From: Mucilaginibacter sp.
GTDB lineage: Bacteria; Bacteroidota; Bacteroidia; Sphingobacteriales; Sphingobacteriaceae
DNA length: 64,000 bases
Reading direction: 5' to 3'
Assembly (NCBI GenBank): GCA_028288025.1
Contig: JAQBOM010000021.1
Location: forward strand, 79,608 to 143,607
Shown here: positions 1 to 9,483 of the stretch, one piece after another
Position numbering within the stretch: the first letter of the stretch is position 1
How the letters are laid out: every line of letters begins with the position of its first letter
Translations under genes and position numbers: made by a program
Notes under the pieces: model-generated
What the model was told of the DNA's origin: nothing
The model's database searches: none
Seen by the model: the letters and a program-made list of their open reading frames with translations, nothing else

Positions 1-494
1 GCGGGTAAATTAATAATCCCGTGGTGGCTAACTCCACCCACAAGGATAGACTCCATGGGCGAGTGGCACCACTCATACGGTATTCGGTGCCCGACCAGAT
101 TATTTAAATATTCACTCCAGCTTATAGAAACCGTTGCTGCACCCAGGGCATACTCTAATACCAGCGCCCATCCAATTATCCACGCGATGATTTCACCCAT
201 AGTGGCGTATGCGTATGTGTAAGCACTGCCGGCAATAGGAATGATTGACGCAAATTCGGCGTAACATAAGCCTGCGAAAGCGCAACCAACAGCTGCGACA
301 ATAAACGAAATGGTTACCGCAGAGCCTGCGTGTTCACCCGCTGCCGAAGCAGTCCTCACAAAAAGGCCGGCTCCGATAATAGCCCCGATACCTAAAGCGA
401 CAAGACTGGTTGCCGTAAGTGTCCGTTTAAGTGTTTCACCCTCTTCAGACGATGCCAATAGCTGTGCAATAGACTTCTTTACAAATAGCTTCAT
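1..494 (-). CDS. APC-family amino acid permease, N-terminal part (runs off the window)
   Basis: Partial gene: the ATG is at 494-492 and the reading frame stays open to base 1, giving the first 164 residues. The product starts MKLFVKKSIAQLL and continues with LVALGIGAIIGAGLFV, the first helix of APC-superfamily amino acid transporters, whose GxG turn contacts substrate. Three or four hydrophobic segments follow, including YAEFASIIPIAGSAYTYAY, a typical APC helix 3. The family imports or exchanges amino acids across the inner membrane; the substrate cannot be told from this part. It has its own start region behind a 240-base spacer from hppA. Family confidence is high; the C-terminal two thirds lie outside the window. 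Confidence 0.9.
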   Translation of the reverse strand, partial: MKLFVKKSIAQLLASSEEGETLKRTLTATSLVALGIGAIIGAGLFVRTASAAGEHAGSAVTISFIVAAVGCAFAGLCYAEFASIIPIAGSAYTYAYATMGEIIAWIIGWALVLEYALGAATVSISWSEYLNNLVGHRIPYEWCHSPMESILVGGVSHHGIINLP

Positions 495-629
495 ATTTTT
501 AATAATAAGATCAGTTTAAATTAATTCAGTTCCCCCAAACGTACTTAAATTTATTTGAAACATAAAGTGCCGAATGTAACAAAGGAAACGGGTGATAAAA
601 GTCAAATTTTTGCTTGAAAAACAAAAAAA

Positions 630-712
630 CGTCATTGCGAGGTACGAAGCAATCTCTATACTTTACAGGGCGGACCTGCAAGTCGGGGATTGCTTCGTAC
701 CTCGCAATGACG
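630..712. repeat. REP-like inverted repeat
   Basis: Two perfect 25-base arms (630-654 and 688-712) flank a 33-base centre. Each arm reads GTCATTGCGAGG or its complement. It lies between hppA's stop and the permease start. As RNA it would form a very stable hairpin. From general knowledge, arms like this recur as interspersed palindromes in many Bacteroidota genomes, so this is probably one copy of a dispersed family. It may also end transcription of hppA, although no T-run directly follows the stem on the minus strand. Confidence 0.85.
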
Positions 713-733
713 CGGAAGTGCTGTTTTTTTAAA

Positions 734-2983
734 TTATCCTTTTTTATCAACCCTGGTTATCAGGCTAACAGGCGCCTGCACCTTAACCACTTTTTGTATC
801 GGGTGATGATTGATCATACCTACTTTTGCATCACGCACGTTTAAATGCGGTGCGATCACAAGCGAAACGATCGACATCAATTTGATCAGGATATTCATTG
901 ACGGGCCCGAAGTATCTTTAAACGGATCACCAACGGTATCACCTGTTACAGACGCCTTATGCGGTTCCGACTTTTTATAATACATCTCACCATTGATCAA
1001 CACGCCCTTTTCGAATGATTTTTTAGCGTTGTCCCACGCACCGCCGGCATTGCTCTGGAATAATCCCATCAACACGCCCGATACGGTAACACCGGCCAGC
1101 ATACCACCCAAAACTTCGGGGCCGAAAGTAAAACCTACTATAATTGGTGTAATTAGCGCTATCAATCCCGGGGCAACCATTTCGCGGATAGAGGCTTTAG
1201 TTGAAATAGCCACGCATTTTTCGTACTCAGGTTTACCGGTATATTCCATGATGCCCGGTATTTCGCGGAACTGGCGGCGAACTTCTTCAACCATGGCCAT
1301 AGCCGCACGGCCTACAGCCGAAATAGCTAACGCCGAGAATATGAACGGGATCATACCGCCGACGAATAAGCCGGCCAGCACGTTTGCTTTGTAAATATCA
1401 ATATGCTCAATACCTGCAACGCCAACGAAGGCCGCAAATAACGCCAGGGATGTTAATGCCGCCGAAGCGATAGCGAAACCCTTACCGGTAGCAGCAGTCG
1501 TGTTGCCTACAGCATCTAAATTATCTGTACGGTGTCTTACTTCTTCTGGTAAGCGGCTCATTTCGGCGATACCACCTGCGTTGTCCGCGATCGGGCCGAA
1601 TGCGTCGATAGATAATTGCATAGCCGTAGTTGCCATCATACCCGCCGCCGCGATTGACACCCCGTATAAACCCGCAAAGTAATATGAACCATAAATACCC
1701 GAAGCTAAAACAAGAATAGGCAACACGGTTGACTCCATACCTACTGCCAAACCGGCAATAATATTGGTAGCGTGCCCGGTTGATGATTGCCTGATGATAC
1801 CCAGCACCGGGCGTTTGCCCATGGCGGTATAATATTCAGTGATCATTGACATTAATGTACCAACCACCAATCCGACAAGAATTGCACCGTAAACACCATC
1901 TTTGGTAAAGTGCGATGCGCCGCCTTTTAAAATGCCGCCTGTATCATCACGGGTCATGTGAAACTCGCCCGCAGGCAGCATCCATTGAACCACAAAATAA
2001 GTAGCAATAGCGGTTAGTATGATCGAAGTCCAGTTACCGATATTCAACGCCTTTTGAACGCTGTCAGTTTCTTCTTTTATTTTAACAAATGAAGCGCCAA
2101 CAATCGAGAATAATAAACCCAAGCCGGCAATTACCATCGGCAATAATACCGGGGCTATTCCACCAAAATTATCATGCGAAACAACCTCGCGGCCCAAAAC
2201 CATCGTAGCAAGCATCGTTGCAACGTACGAACCGAACAGATCAGCGCCCATACCGGCTACGTCACCCACGTTATCACCCACGTTATCGGCAATAGTTGCG
2301 GGGTTACGCACATCATCTTCGGGAATGCCTGCTTCAACTTTACCCACCAGATCAGCACCCACATCGGCAGCTTTGGTATAAATACCGCCGCCCACACGTG
2401 CAAAAAGCGCTATAGACTCGGCACCCAGCGAAAACCCGGCTAAAACATCCAATGCCTTTGCCATCGCTTCGCCGTTTACATCAAGGCCCTGGCTTTTAAC
2501 ATAAAAAGTATAAAAAACGATAAATAACGAACCTAAACCTATAATTGCAAGACCGGCAACGCCTAAACCCATTACCGTACCACCTGTAAAAGACACTTTT
2601 AAGGCTTTCGCGAGGCTTGTTCTGGCTGCTTGCGTGGTGCGCACGTTCGCTTTGGTAGCAATGCGCATCCCTAAAAATCCGGCGAATGCCGAAAGGAAAG
2701 CACCGCATAGGAAAGAAACAGCGATAACCGGGCTCGAGGTAACAACCGTAGTGCCCGACCATGCCAACAGGATCATCGCGACGATCACGAAATAGCTCAG
2801 CACTTTCCACTCAGCCTTCAAAAAAGCCATTGCACCGGCGGCAATGTAACCCGCAAGCTCATTCATGCTGGCATCGCCTGTCTCCTGCCGGGTTACCCAT
2901 GCCGATTTGATACCCATTGAAATGATACCGACGATACCAAATACAGGAATTAAATAAATGAGGTAAGTGTTTAATAGATCCAT
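734..2983 (-). CDS. hppA: Membrane-bound ion-translocating pyrophosphatase
   Basis: 749 residues with many membrane segments. It couples hydrolysis of pyrophosphate to pumping of H+ and/or Na+ across the inner membrane. The signature [20 protein letters not shown], which carries the Asp residues that bind Mg-PPi, is intact. A second Asp-rich motif, [17 protein letters not shown], and the C-terminal DNAKK motif are also present. The segment [10 protein letters not shown] has Ala where potassium-independent enzymes have Lys, so this belongs to the K+-dependent class by the known family rule; whether it moves Na+, H+ or both is not decided. The C-terminus carries an extra ~40-residue hydrophilic tail after the last helix ([14 protein letters not shown] onward). 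The ATG at 2983 fits the usual N-terminus, and a good promoter lies just upstream. Single-gene transcript. Confidence 0.97.
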   Translation of the reverse strand: MDLLNTYLIYLIPVFGIVGIISMGIKSAWVTRQETGDASMNELAGYIAAGAMAFLKAEWKVLSYFVIVAMILLAWSGTTVVTSSPVIAVSFLCGAFLSAFAGFLGMRIATKANVRTTQAARTSLAKALKVSFTGGTVMGLGVAGLAIIGLGSLFIVFYTFYVKSQGLDVNGEAMAKALDVLAGFSLGAESIALFARVGGGIYTKAADVGADLVGKVEAGIPEDDVRNPATIADNVGDNVGDVAGMGADLFGSYVATMLATMVLGREVVSHDNFGGIAPVLLPMVIAGLGLLFSIVGASFVKIKEETDSVQKALNIGNWTSIILTAIATYFVVQWMLPAGEFHMTRDDTGGILKGGASHFTKDGVYGAILVGLVVGTLMSMITEYYTAMGKRPVLGIIRQSSTGHATNIIAGLAVGMESTVLPILVLASGIYGSYYFAGLYGVSIAAAGMMATTAMQLSIDAFGPIADNAGGIAEMSRLPEEVRHRTDNLDAVGNTTAATGKGFAIASAALTSLALFAAFVGVAGIEHIDIYKANVLAGLFVGGMIPFIFSALAISAVGRAAMAMVEEVRRQFREIPGIMEYTGKPEYEKCVAISTKASIREMVAPGLIALITPIIVGFTFGPEVLGGMLAGVTVSGVLMGLFQSNAGGAWDNAKKSFEKGVLINGEMYYKKSEPHKASVTGDTVGDPFKDTSGPSMNILIKLMSIVSLVIAPHLNVRDAKVGMINHHPIQKVVKVQAPVSLITRVDKKG

Positions 2984-3025
2984 ATTAAATTAGGTGTATA
3001 TATTTTATAATTTTTTAAATGTGTG

Positions 3026-3055
3026 CAAATATAATTGGCGGGCAAAATTAGCAAA
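3026..3055 (-). promoter_or_regulatory. Bacteroidota-type promoter of hppA
   Basis: On the minus strand a TTTG (3055-3052) is followed after 18 bases by TATATTTG (3033-3026), matching the -33 TTTG / -7 TAnnTTTG pattern of Bacteroidota housekeeping promoters. It leaves a leader of roughly 35 bases before the hppA ATG at 2983. This is a sequence match only. Confidence 0.65.
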
Positions 3056-3129
3056 TTAATTTATTTACAACAGCGTGTCAATTATAAAGTTTTTTGAATA
3101 GTTTAGAGCTTTTAACCCCATACTTATTA

Positions 3130-4578
3130 ATGAAATCAGATACAGGACAACCAAAAATGAAACATCAGCTGGGCTTGCTGGATGGCACCATGATCGTGGC
3201 AGGCTCCATGATCGGCTCGGGTATTTTTATTGTGAGCGCCGATATTACACGCAACGTTGGTTCAGCAGGCTGGCTCATCTTTGTATGGCTCATCACGGGA
3301 TTTATGACCATTACCGCCGCGGTAAGCTATGGCGAGCTAAGCGGCATGTTCCCAAAAGCCGGGGGGCAGTATGTTTATTTGAAAGAGGCTTATAATAAAT
3401 TGATCGCGTTTTTATACGGCTGGAGCTTTTTTGCCGTGATACAAACCGGCACTATAGCGGCTGTGGGCGTGGCATTTTCAAAATTTACCGCTTATTTGAT
3501 ACCCGCGGTGAGCGAGGACAATATTGTATTCAGCACCTATTTGGGGAGCTGGCACTTAACCATAAGCGCTGCGCAATGTGTTTCAATCGTCGTGATCCTG
3601 TTGCTTACATTTATCAATACCAAAGGCGTTCAAAGCGGCAAGCTCATTCAAAATGTTTTTACTATAACCAAGCTGCTCAGTTTATTCGGCCTCATCATTT
3701 TTGGTTTTATTGCTCTGAAGGGCGATGTATGGCACGCCAACTGGAGCAACGCCTGGAATATGCATAAACTAAACGCTGACGGAAGCATTGGGAGTTTAAC
3801 GATAGCCGCCGCATTGGGCGCCATAGCAGCGTCTATGGTGGGTTCCATATTCAGCAGCGATTCGTGGAACAACGTTACCTTCATAGCCGGCGAAATGATT
3901 AACCCGAAACGCAACATCGGGCTAAGCTTGTTTTTGGGAACGTTGACCGTCACAATTATTTACATCTCAGCAAACGTGATGTACACCGGCGTATTGTCGT
4001 TGCACGAGATCGCTACAGCGGATAAGGACCGCGTTGCCGTTGCTGCTTCGCACGTCATTTTCGGCAATGCCGGCACATTTGTTATCGCGATAATGATCAT
4101 GATCTCCACTTTTGGCTGCAACAACGGGCTTATTATGGCAGGCGCCCGGGTGTACCATACCATGGCAAAGGATGGTCTGTTTTTTAAGCGGACAGGAACT
4201 TTAAACAAATTTGCCGTGCCCGAGTTTGGCTTGTGGATACAGGCTTTAGTAGCATCTATCCTTTGCCTGAGCGGCAAATACGGGGACCTATTGGATATGA
4301 TCTCGTTCGTGGTAGTGATATTTTATGTGCTTACCATTTTTGGCATTTATAAATTAAGGGTCACACGGCCTGATGCTGAACGGCCATATAAGGCGTTTGG
4401 CTACCCGGTTCTACCAGCTATTTATATGATCATGGGCATCGCATTTTGTATTTTGCTGATCATTTATAAACCCAATTTCACCTGGCCCGGACTGATCATC
4501 GTGCTTATTGGTATTCCCATCTATTATATCACCCAACGTTATTCAAAACATGAAGGTCAAAAAGATCTGGCTGGTTAG
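3130..4578 (+). CDS. APC-family amino acid permease
   Basis: 482 residues and about 12 hydrophobic helices. The N-terminus, GLLDGTMIVAGSMIGSGIFI, is the APC helix-1 motif, with the GSGIF substrate-binding turn. PKAGGQYVYLKEAY is the usual helix-3 region. Inner-membrane amino acid exchanger or importer; the overall form resembles LAT/YfnA-like members but the substrate is unknown. I chose the ATG at 3130 over an upstream TTG at 3094, which only adds an unlikely tail. The last 29 bases overlap the start of dacB in another frame, so the two genes are probably transcribed and translated together. Confidence 0.92.
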   Translation: MKSDTGQPKMKHQLGLLDGTMIVAGSMIGSGIFIVSADITRNVGSAGWLIFVWLITGFMTITAAVSYGELSGMFPKAGGQYVYLKEAYNKLIAFLYGWSFFAVIQTGTIAAVGVAFSKFTAYLIPAVSEDNIVFSTYLGSWHLTISAAQCVSIVVILLLTFINTKGVQSGKLIQNVFTITKLLSLFGLIIFGFIALKGDVWHANWSNAWNMHKLNADGSIGSLTIAAALGAIAASMVGSIFSSDSWNNVTFIAGEMINPKRNIGLSLFLGTLTVTIIYISANVMYTGVLSLHEIATADKDRVAVAASHVIFGNAGTFVIAIMIMISTFGCNNGLIMAGARVYHTMAKDGLFFKRTGTLNKFAVPEFGLWIQALVASILCLSGKYGDLLDMISFVVVIFYVLTIFGIYKLRVTRPDAERPYKAFGYPVLPAIYMIMGIAFCILLIIYKPNFTWPGLIIVLIGIPIYYITQRYSKHEGQKDLAG

Positions 4579-5962
4579 TTTATTTTTTATCGCGGGCAAT
4601 ACCTTTGCCCAAACGCTGGAGCATAATCTGCAGGCAGCATTTAACCGGTTACTGGCGGATAGCCAATGCCAGTACGCGTCAGTTTCGTTGACCGTTTTAG
4701 ACGCTAAAACCGGTCAGCAGGTTTTTGCCGCTAACCCTGATATGGGCCTGGCCACTGCTTCAACTTTAAAGACCATCACCACCATAACCGCCTTTAACCT
4801 GCTTGGTAAAGATTTTCAATATCAAACGCAGTTTGGCTACAGCGGTTCAATAAGCGCCGATGGTACCCTTAACGGGGATGTTATTATAAAAGGCGCAGGC
4901 GACCCAACCTTAGGCAGCTGGCGATATGAAACAACCAAAGAGAGCTATATTCTGACCTTAATGGTTAACGCGCTTCAAAAAGCGGGGGTCAAGAAAATCA
5001 ACGGGCGCGTTATTGGCGACGATTCGATATTTGGCTCGCAATCAATCCCCGACGGCTGGATATGGCAGGACGTAGGAAACTATTATGGCGCGGGCACATC
5101 CGGGCTTTGCTGGCGCGAAAACGCGTTTGATATAAAACTAAGAACTGACCGGATCGATAGCCCGGTCATTATCGCGCGCGAAATGCCGGCCATGCCTTAT
5201 CTCAGTTTTAAAAATGAATTGATCAACGCGCCCGCGGGTACCGGTGATAACGCATATGCTTATTTGCCTGTTGGCAATAACCTGGTATATGTACGCGGAA
5301 GCTACGCAATAGATGAAAGCAAAAAAAGCATATCTGTGGCGCTTCCCGATCCGGCATTTGACGCGGCATTTCGCCTGACCGATACGCTGCGCCGTATCGG
5401 CATAATGATTAGCAAAGAACCGGAGTCGACAAATACATTAACTGCAAAAGCCGAACCAGTACCACAAATAGCCACGAATCTTACCACCATCCTATCGCCC
5501 CCGCTCAGTAAAATAATTTACTGGCTCAACCAAAAAAGCATCAACCTGTATGCCGAGCAGTTGCTGAAAACAATTGCCTGGAAAGCCGGCAAGCAAGCTT
5601 CGACAGCCAATGGCGTTGAGGTACTACAAAACTTCTGGAAAGCGCGCGGCATCGACCCCAACTCGCTCAATATTTTCGATGGCAGCGGCCTTTCGCCCGG
5701 CGACAGGGCAACCACATTAACCATGGCAACCATCCTCCAATCAGCAAAAAAAGAAAGCTGGTTCCTCGATTTTTATCAGAGCCTGCCCACCTTTAATAAT
5801 ATGAAAATGAAAAGCGGCAGCATCAAAAATGTGCTCACATATACCGGCTACCAAACCTATAAAGGCCGCGAGCTCTGCTTTTCAATTATGATAAATAATT
5901 ATAATGGTTCAAGCCGTGGGATTAGGGAAAAAATGTTTAGGGTTTTGAACGAACTGAAATAG
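4550..5962 (+). CDS. dacB: D-alanyl-D-alanine carboxypeptidase/endopeptidase (PBP4, family S13)
   Basis: 470 residues with a Sec signal peptide ending near TFA-Q (residues 1-20). It trims or cross-link-cleaves peptidoglycan stem peptides in the periplasm. The SxxK nucleophile motif is STLK (Ser71-Lys74). The SxN-like motif appears as SIN just before LYAEQLL, and the KTG box appears as KSGS in MKMKSGSIKN near residue 430. SGLSPGDRAT is a typical S13 segment. The ATG at 4550 gives a clean signal peptide; it lies inside the end of the upstream permease gene. A hairpin terminator follows at 5974. Confidence 0.93.
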   Translation: MKVKKIWLVSLFFIAGNTFAQTLEHNLQAAFNRLLADSQCQYASVSLTVLDAKTGQQVFAANPDMGLATASTLKTITTITAFNLLGKDFQYQTQFGYSGSISADGTLNGDVIIKGAGDPTLGSWRYETTKESYILTLMVNALQKAGVKKINGRVIGDDSIFGSQSIPDGWIWQDVGNYYGAGTSGLCWRENAFDIKLRTDRIDSPVIIAREMPAMPYLSFKNELINAPAGTGDNAYAYLPVGNNLVYVRGSYAIDESKKSISVALPDPAFDAAFRLTDTLRRIGIMISKEPESTNTLTAKAEPVPQIATNLTTILSPPLSKIIYWLNQKSINLYAEQLLKTIAWKAGKQASTANGVEVLQNFWKARGIDPNSLNIFDGSGLSPGDRATTLTMATILQSAKKESWFLDFYQSLPTFNNMKMKSGSIKNVLTYTGYQTYKGRELCFSIMINNYNGSSRGIREKMFRVLNELK

Positions 5963-5973
5963 GCTGCACAGTC

Positions 5974-6009
5974 AGACTTCCGAAGTTTTGAAAACTTTGG
6001 AAGTCTTTT
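5974..6009 (+). terminator. Hairpin terminator after dacB
   Basis: Arms 5974-5989 and 5991-6006 pair with one mismatch and are followed by TTTT. The arm sequence AGACTTCCGAAGTTTT recurs at 55535, so this is a dispersed terminator-like element rather than a one-off. Confidence 0.75.
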
Positions 6010-6062
6010 CTATTTCCCAAAACCTTTCTCTTTTAAAAAAGTATTACTTAAAAGAGATTATC

Positions 6063-6644
6063 ATGGCTACCATCCAAATTCTCAACAAAGAAACATTATC
6101 GGATAAAAAATACCCGCTTAAATATATCCGGTACGAAAAACCTGATAGTGAAGGCAAATTTCAAAACCTTGAAAAAGAAGTATACTTCCGGCCTGATGCC
6201 GTAACGGCACTACTGGTTGACGATGAACGCAAAAAAATATTGCTAACCAGGCAATTCAGGCTGCCGGCGTTTTTAAACGGCAGCGACAGCGGCTATATGG
6301 TCGAAACCTGCGCTGGCATTATTGACGAAAACGAATCGCCCGAACAAACCATCCGCCGGGAAGCAGAAGAAGAAATGGGTTGTGAAATCCATGACCTGGA
6401 GAAGGTAGCCGGTGCCTATACATCCTCGGGCGGCATAACCGAATTTGTGCATTTCTTCATCGCCAGGTACAATGACAAAGACCGGAATGGTAAGGGGGGA
6501 GGGTTAAAAGACGAAGGTGAAGATATTGAAATAATAGAAATGGGATTTAACGAAGCCCGCGAAAAGTTAAAACAAGGCGAATTTCGCGACGCTAAAACTA
6601 TTTTATTGCTTCAGCATTTCTTTCTGAATCAAGGAGTTCGATGA
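6063..6644 (+). CDS. Nudix hydrolase, ADP-sugar/GDP-mannose pyrophosphatase-like
   Basis: 193 residues. The Nudix box spans residues 85-109, from AGIIDENES to REAEEEMGCEI, and matches G-x5-E-x7-REUxEExGU with every metal-binding Glu in place. It should hydrolyse a nucleoside diphosphate linked to another group. The upstream domain (YFRPDAVTALLVDDE, then LLTRQFRLP) resembles ADP-ribose pyrophosphatase and NudK-type enzymes that act on nucleotide sugars. The start is taken at ATG 6063; the open frame extends upstream to 5988, but that part runs through the dacB terminator. The exact substrate is an inference. Confidence 0.88.
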   Translation: MATIQILNKETLSDKKYPLKYIRYEKPDSEGKFQNLEKEVYFRPDAVTALLVDDERKKILLTRQFRLPAFLNGSDSGYMVETCAGIIDENESPEQTIRREAEEEMGCEIHDLEKVAGAYTSSGGITEFVHFFIARYNDKDRNGKGGGLKDEGEDIEIIEMGFNEAREKLKQGEFRDAKTILLLQHFFLNQGVR

Positions 6645-6659
6645 ATTAAAATTGGCACA

Positions 6660-7370
6660 TTAAATTCCCGACTTTATGCTATTAAATGGCAATCCAAGAC
6701 CACCGGCGGGGTATTGCGCAAGGACGCTATCCTTTAATGTAATATAATCTCCATTTTGAGTTACCTGCCATCTTTCGTTGCCGCCGTTGGTAATTTTTAG
6801 CGGCATAGTGGCCGAAACTATTTTGGCGGTCGAATCCAGTTCGACCACATACAGATTACGTTTTTCATCTAAAAGATCTGTAAATGGGATAATTACCGTA
6901 TGGGTATAATCATCGATGTACCGGCCTAATATATTTTTATTGGCAATTTCCTTCGGCTGCAGAGACAACAAATGTTTTACCCTGGCCGTACTTAAACCAA
7001 ATATCCTTACTCTAACCGTATTACCATTTATATCCCGAAGCGTATCGGTCGGTTTAATTTCATTTTCTTTTACATACCTGGCGGAAGCGTAATAGCTATT
7101 ATCGCCGGTACTGATTTCGGCATTACCGGGCAGCAGGTAATGAATTTCCAGGTTTTTTATTTGGGCGCTATCCGTTTTTAATTTACCAGCTATTTCTGCC
7201 AGTTCCGCCGCCGAGATACGCGTATCGATATGGACGTTTACAGTTGTAAGGGTATCGCTTTTTAAAACTTTCGACACCGTGTAACGCGGTATACTTTGCG
7301 CTGGTTTTTTACAGGCAAAACTAATACTCAATAAAGCCGGCAAAATAATGAGGTTAAAGAAATTTTTCAT
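6660..7370 (-). CDS. Hypothetical lipoprotein
   Basis: 236 residues. The N-terminus MKNFFNLIILPALLSISFAC is a lipoprotein signal peptide with a lipobox ending SFA-C, so Cys20 is probably lipidated and the protein anchored in the envelope. The rest is soluble and mixed alpha/beta, with VNVHIDTRISAAELAEIAGKL and NTVRVRIFGLSTARVKHLLSL visible. I do not recognise the family. The start is the ATG at 7370, because a start four codons upstream would weaken the signal peptide. It converges with the Nudix gene across a 15-base gap. Confidence 0.75.
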   Translation of the reverse strand: MKNFFNLIILPALLSISFACKKPAQSIPRYTVSKVLKSDTLTTVNVHIDTRISAAELAEIAGKLKTDSAQIKNLEIHYLLPGNAEISTGDNSYYASARYVKENEIKPTDTLRDINGNTVRVRIFGLSTARVKHLLSLQPKEIANKNILGRYIDDYTHTVIIPFTDLLDEKRNLYVVELDSTAKIVSATMPLKITNGGNERWQVTQNGDYITLKDSVLAQYPAGGLGLPFNSIKSGI

Positions 7371-7445
7371 GTATGTGATCAATCCTAAAAATGCAAATGT
7401 ATTTACTATTTTCAGTATTCAAATAACCTGCACCTAAGTATTGGT

Positions 7446-9383
7446 TTACTTTATCAAAGTAACGTATCCGCTTTGTGTGCTATTCTTGTTATCAGGCATG
7501 GTATACCTAGCTACCCAGTAATAAACACCATAAGGCGCTGGCTTGCCATTATGTTTCCCATCCCAACCGGTATAAAGGCTCTTTGACTGAAAAATCAACG
7601 CACCCCAGCGATCATAAATTAAAAGTTGGTAAATAACCGGATCACTATTCTGGTTAGGTCTGAAAACATCATTTATACCGTCGGCATTGGGTGTAAATGC
7701 ATTGGGGAAAACCATAGGTATACATTCATCTTGCGGGATGTTGATTAAAAGTGTATCCACAACGCAGCCTCCTTGATTAAGCACACTAAAATAATTGTAC
7801 CCGGGACTCAAATTTTTAATGGTTTGATTCAGGGGATAAATATCTGTCCCATGTTTTATTGTGGTAGCGCCATTGCTGTTGCCATTAATGGTAAATTGAA
7901 TTTCACCTGGTAAGGCGCACTCGGCATTTTTAACCAAATAAGTTATTGCCGGCTTATTTAATGTGTAATCGGGTACAATAACCTGTTGCTCTGCTTTATC
8001 ACCTCCCGATGAAGTGATAATCAAATCGTAGGTTCCTGGCTTAATAAAATCAAATACACCTGTTGTATCACTAACGTTATTAAGGGTATATGTATAATTA
8101 TCCGGATGGGCTATTGTAGTTACAGTAATACTTGCCTGCCCAAATACATCACATTCAGGGTCAACTTTTATGTTACTAATAATGATTGGAGGACATACAT
8201 CCTGCTGTAATAAATAATCTTTTTCATCAGCAATACAACCTTTACTATTTAAAATGGTAAAATGATATGTCCCCGCAACTAAACCGGTAAACTTATGATC
8301 AAAGCCGAAAGTATTGTTTCCATATTTTATACTATAAGTTGTATTAGATATACCTGCATCCAGCTTAATTGTCCCTGTAATATCACATACCGGGTTTTTT
8401 AGCGTTGCCGTTATTACAGGATTATTAATGGTAAAGTCAGGTATTTTAAAACTGGTATCAGTTGGCGCCGGAACACCACTCGATATAATGTTTAGTTGAT
8501 AGGTACCGGGGGCAAGGTTGTTAAATATCCCTGTTGTATTACTTTGACCGGTGTTAAGCGTAAATTTATACTGACTGGTATCAGGTTTACAAACAATAGT
8601 CACATTTGCTTTATTAAAAACATCGCATGCCTGGCTGATATTAAAGCTGCTTATATTAATTCTTTCAACTATCCCTGCTTCAGTTGCACTGCCAGCATCA
8701 AAAATCGCGAAGGGCACAGTACCGACCACGCCTGCCACGGTTTTATTTTGCATGTCCAATTCAAGTACCTTGGTTCCGCCAGAACCAGAATCAAATGCAT
8801 ACATGATGTTTCGCCCGTTTTTAATCACATTTGCCAAACCCAGAATAAAAGTGCCGGGAATTGAAATATAAAGTGTGCTTTTTGAGGGATCGCTTAAATT
8901 TACGGCAACAATTCCCTCCGGTGCTGCCATATATAATTGATTATTAAAAAAAGCAAGGTCGCCACCGGCGCTGTAAGGCATTATTCCCAAAAGTTTGGGA
9001 ACGGGATTAGCGCTTTTGGAATCGATGGAATAAAGCTGGTAACCGTATGCATAATATAATTTTCCTTGCTGATCAATTGTTAATGCATTTCCAAGAACAC
9101 CTCCTGATATCAGCTTACAATTAGTTATGGGATAAGTGCCGGTAGTTATGTCGGCCGAATAAAGATTACCATTCACGGTATTGTAATAAATTTTATTACC
9201 GGCTATAGCTATTGAAAAATACTGATAATCTCCGCAACCCTGAACAGACTTAAAGGTTGGGACGTTATTGGTTATGGTTACCAGTAATAACTGACCCAAA
9301 GAATTTGCAGCATAAAACTGCTGGCTATTTCCCTTAAAAGAAATGAAAATAAATAAGATAAAAAGAAGTAATTTTTCTCTCAA
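7446..9383 (-). CDS. Secreted protein with T9SS type B (CHU_C) sorting domain
   Basis: 645 residues. A signal peptide (LLLFILFIFISFKGNSQQ) is followed by a beta-propeller-like region of about 230 residues, then repeated Ig-like modules that each start with a Cys-containing strand (CDVFNKANV, CDITGTIKL, CDVFGQAS, CALPGEIQF). The C-terminus is a gliding-motility-associated domain: FPNAFTPNADGINDVFRP, later YDRWGALIFQS, WDGKHNGKPAPYGVYYW and a final YVTLIK. In known systems this domain targets cargo to the type IX secretion system and the cell surface. Translation must start at TTG 9383: an in-frame TAA lies two codons upstream and no later ATG keeps the signal peptide. Confidence 0.9.
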   Translation of the reverse strand: MREKLLLFILFIFISFKGNSQQFYAANSLGQLLLVTITNNVPTFKSVQGCGDYQYFSIAIAGNKIYYNTVNGNLYSADITTGTYPITNCKLISGGVLGNALTIDQQGKLYYAYGYQLYSIDSKSANPVPKLLGIMPYSAGGDLAFFNNQLYMAAPEGIVAVNLSDPSKSTLYISIPGTFILGLANVIKNGRNIMYAFDSGSGGTKVLELDMQNKTVAGVVGTVPFAIFDAGSATEAGIVERINISSFNISQACDVFNKANVTIVCKPDTSQYKFTLNTGQSNTTGIFNNLAPGTYQLNIISSGVPAPTDTSFKIPDFTINNPVITATLKNPVCDITGTIKLDAGISNTTYSIKYGNNTFGFDHKFTGLVAGTYHFTILNSKGCIADEKDYLLQQDVCPPIIISNIKVDPECDVFGQASITVTTIAHPDNYTYTLNNVSDTTGVFDFIKPGTYDLIITSSGGDKAEQQVIVPDYTLNKPAITYLVKNAECALPGEIQFTINGNSNGATTIKHGTDIYPLNQTIKNLSPGYNYFSVLNQGGCVVDTLLINIPQDECIPMVFPNAFTPNADGINDVFRPNQNSDPVIYQLLIYDRWGALIFQSKSLYTGWDGKHNGKPAPYGVYYWVARYTMPDNKNSTQSGYVTLIK

Positions 9384-9483
9384 GTATTAGCGCTTTATTG
9401 TAATAAGATAATGCAAAGAATTTCGATAAATATAAGTAAATCCCGCAGTAAGGAGATAGCCGGAATGATTGAGGTATTAAAAA

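Noticed and set aside
526..844. Short ORFs on both strands after the permease start
   Set aside because: They are read through the REP-like inverted repeat at 630-712 and have no other support.
3094..3129. Longer N-terminus of the second APC permease from a TTG
   Set aside because: The added residues do not resemble the family; the ATG at 3130 fits.
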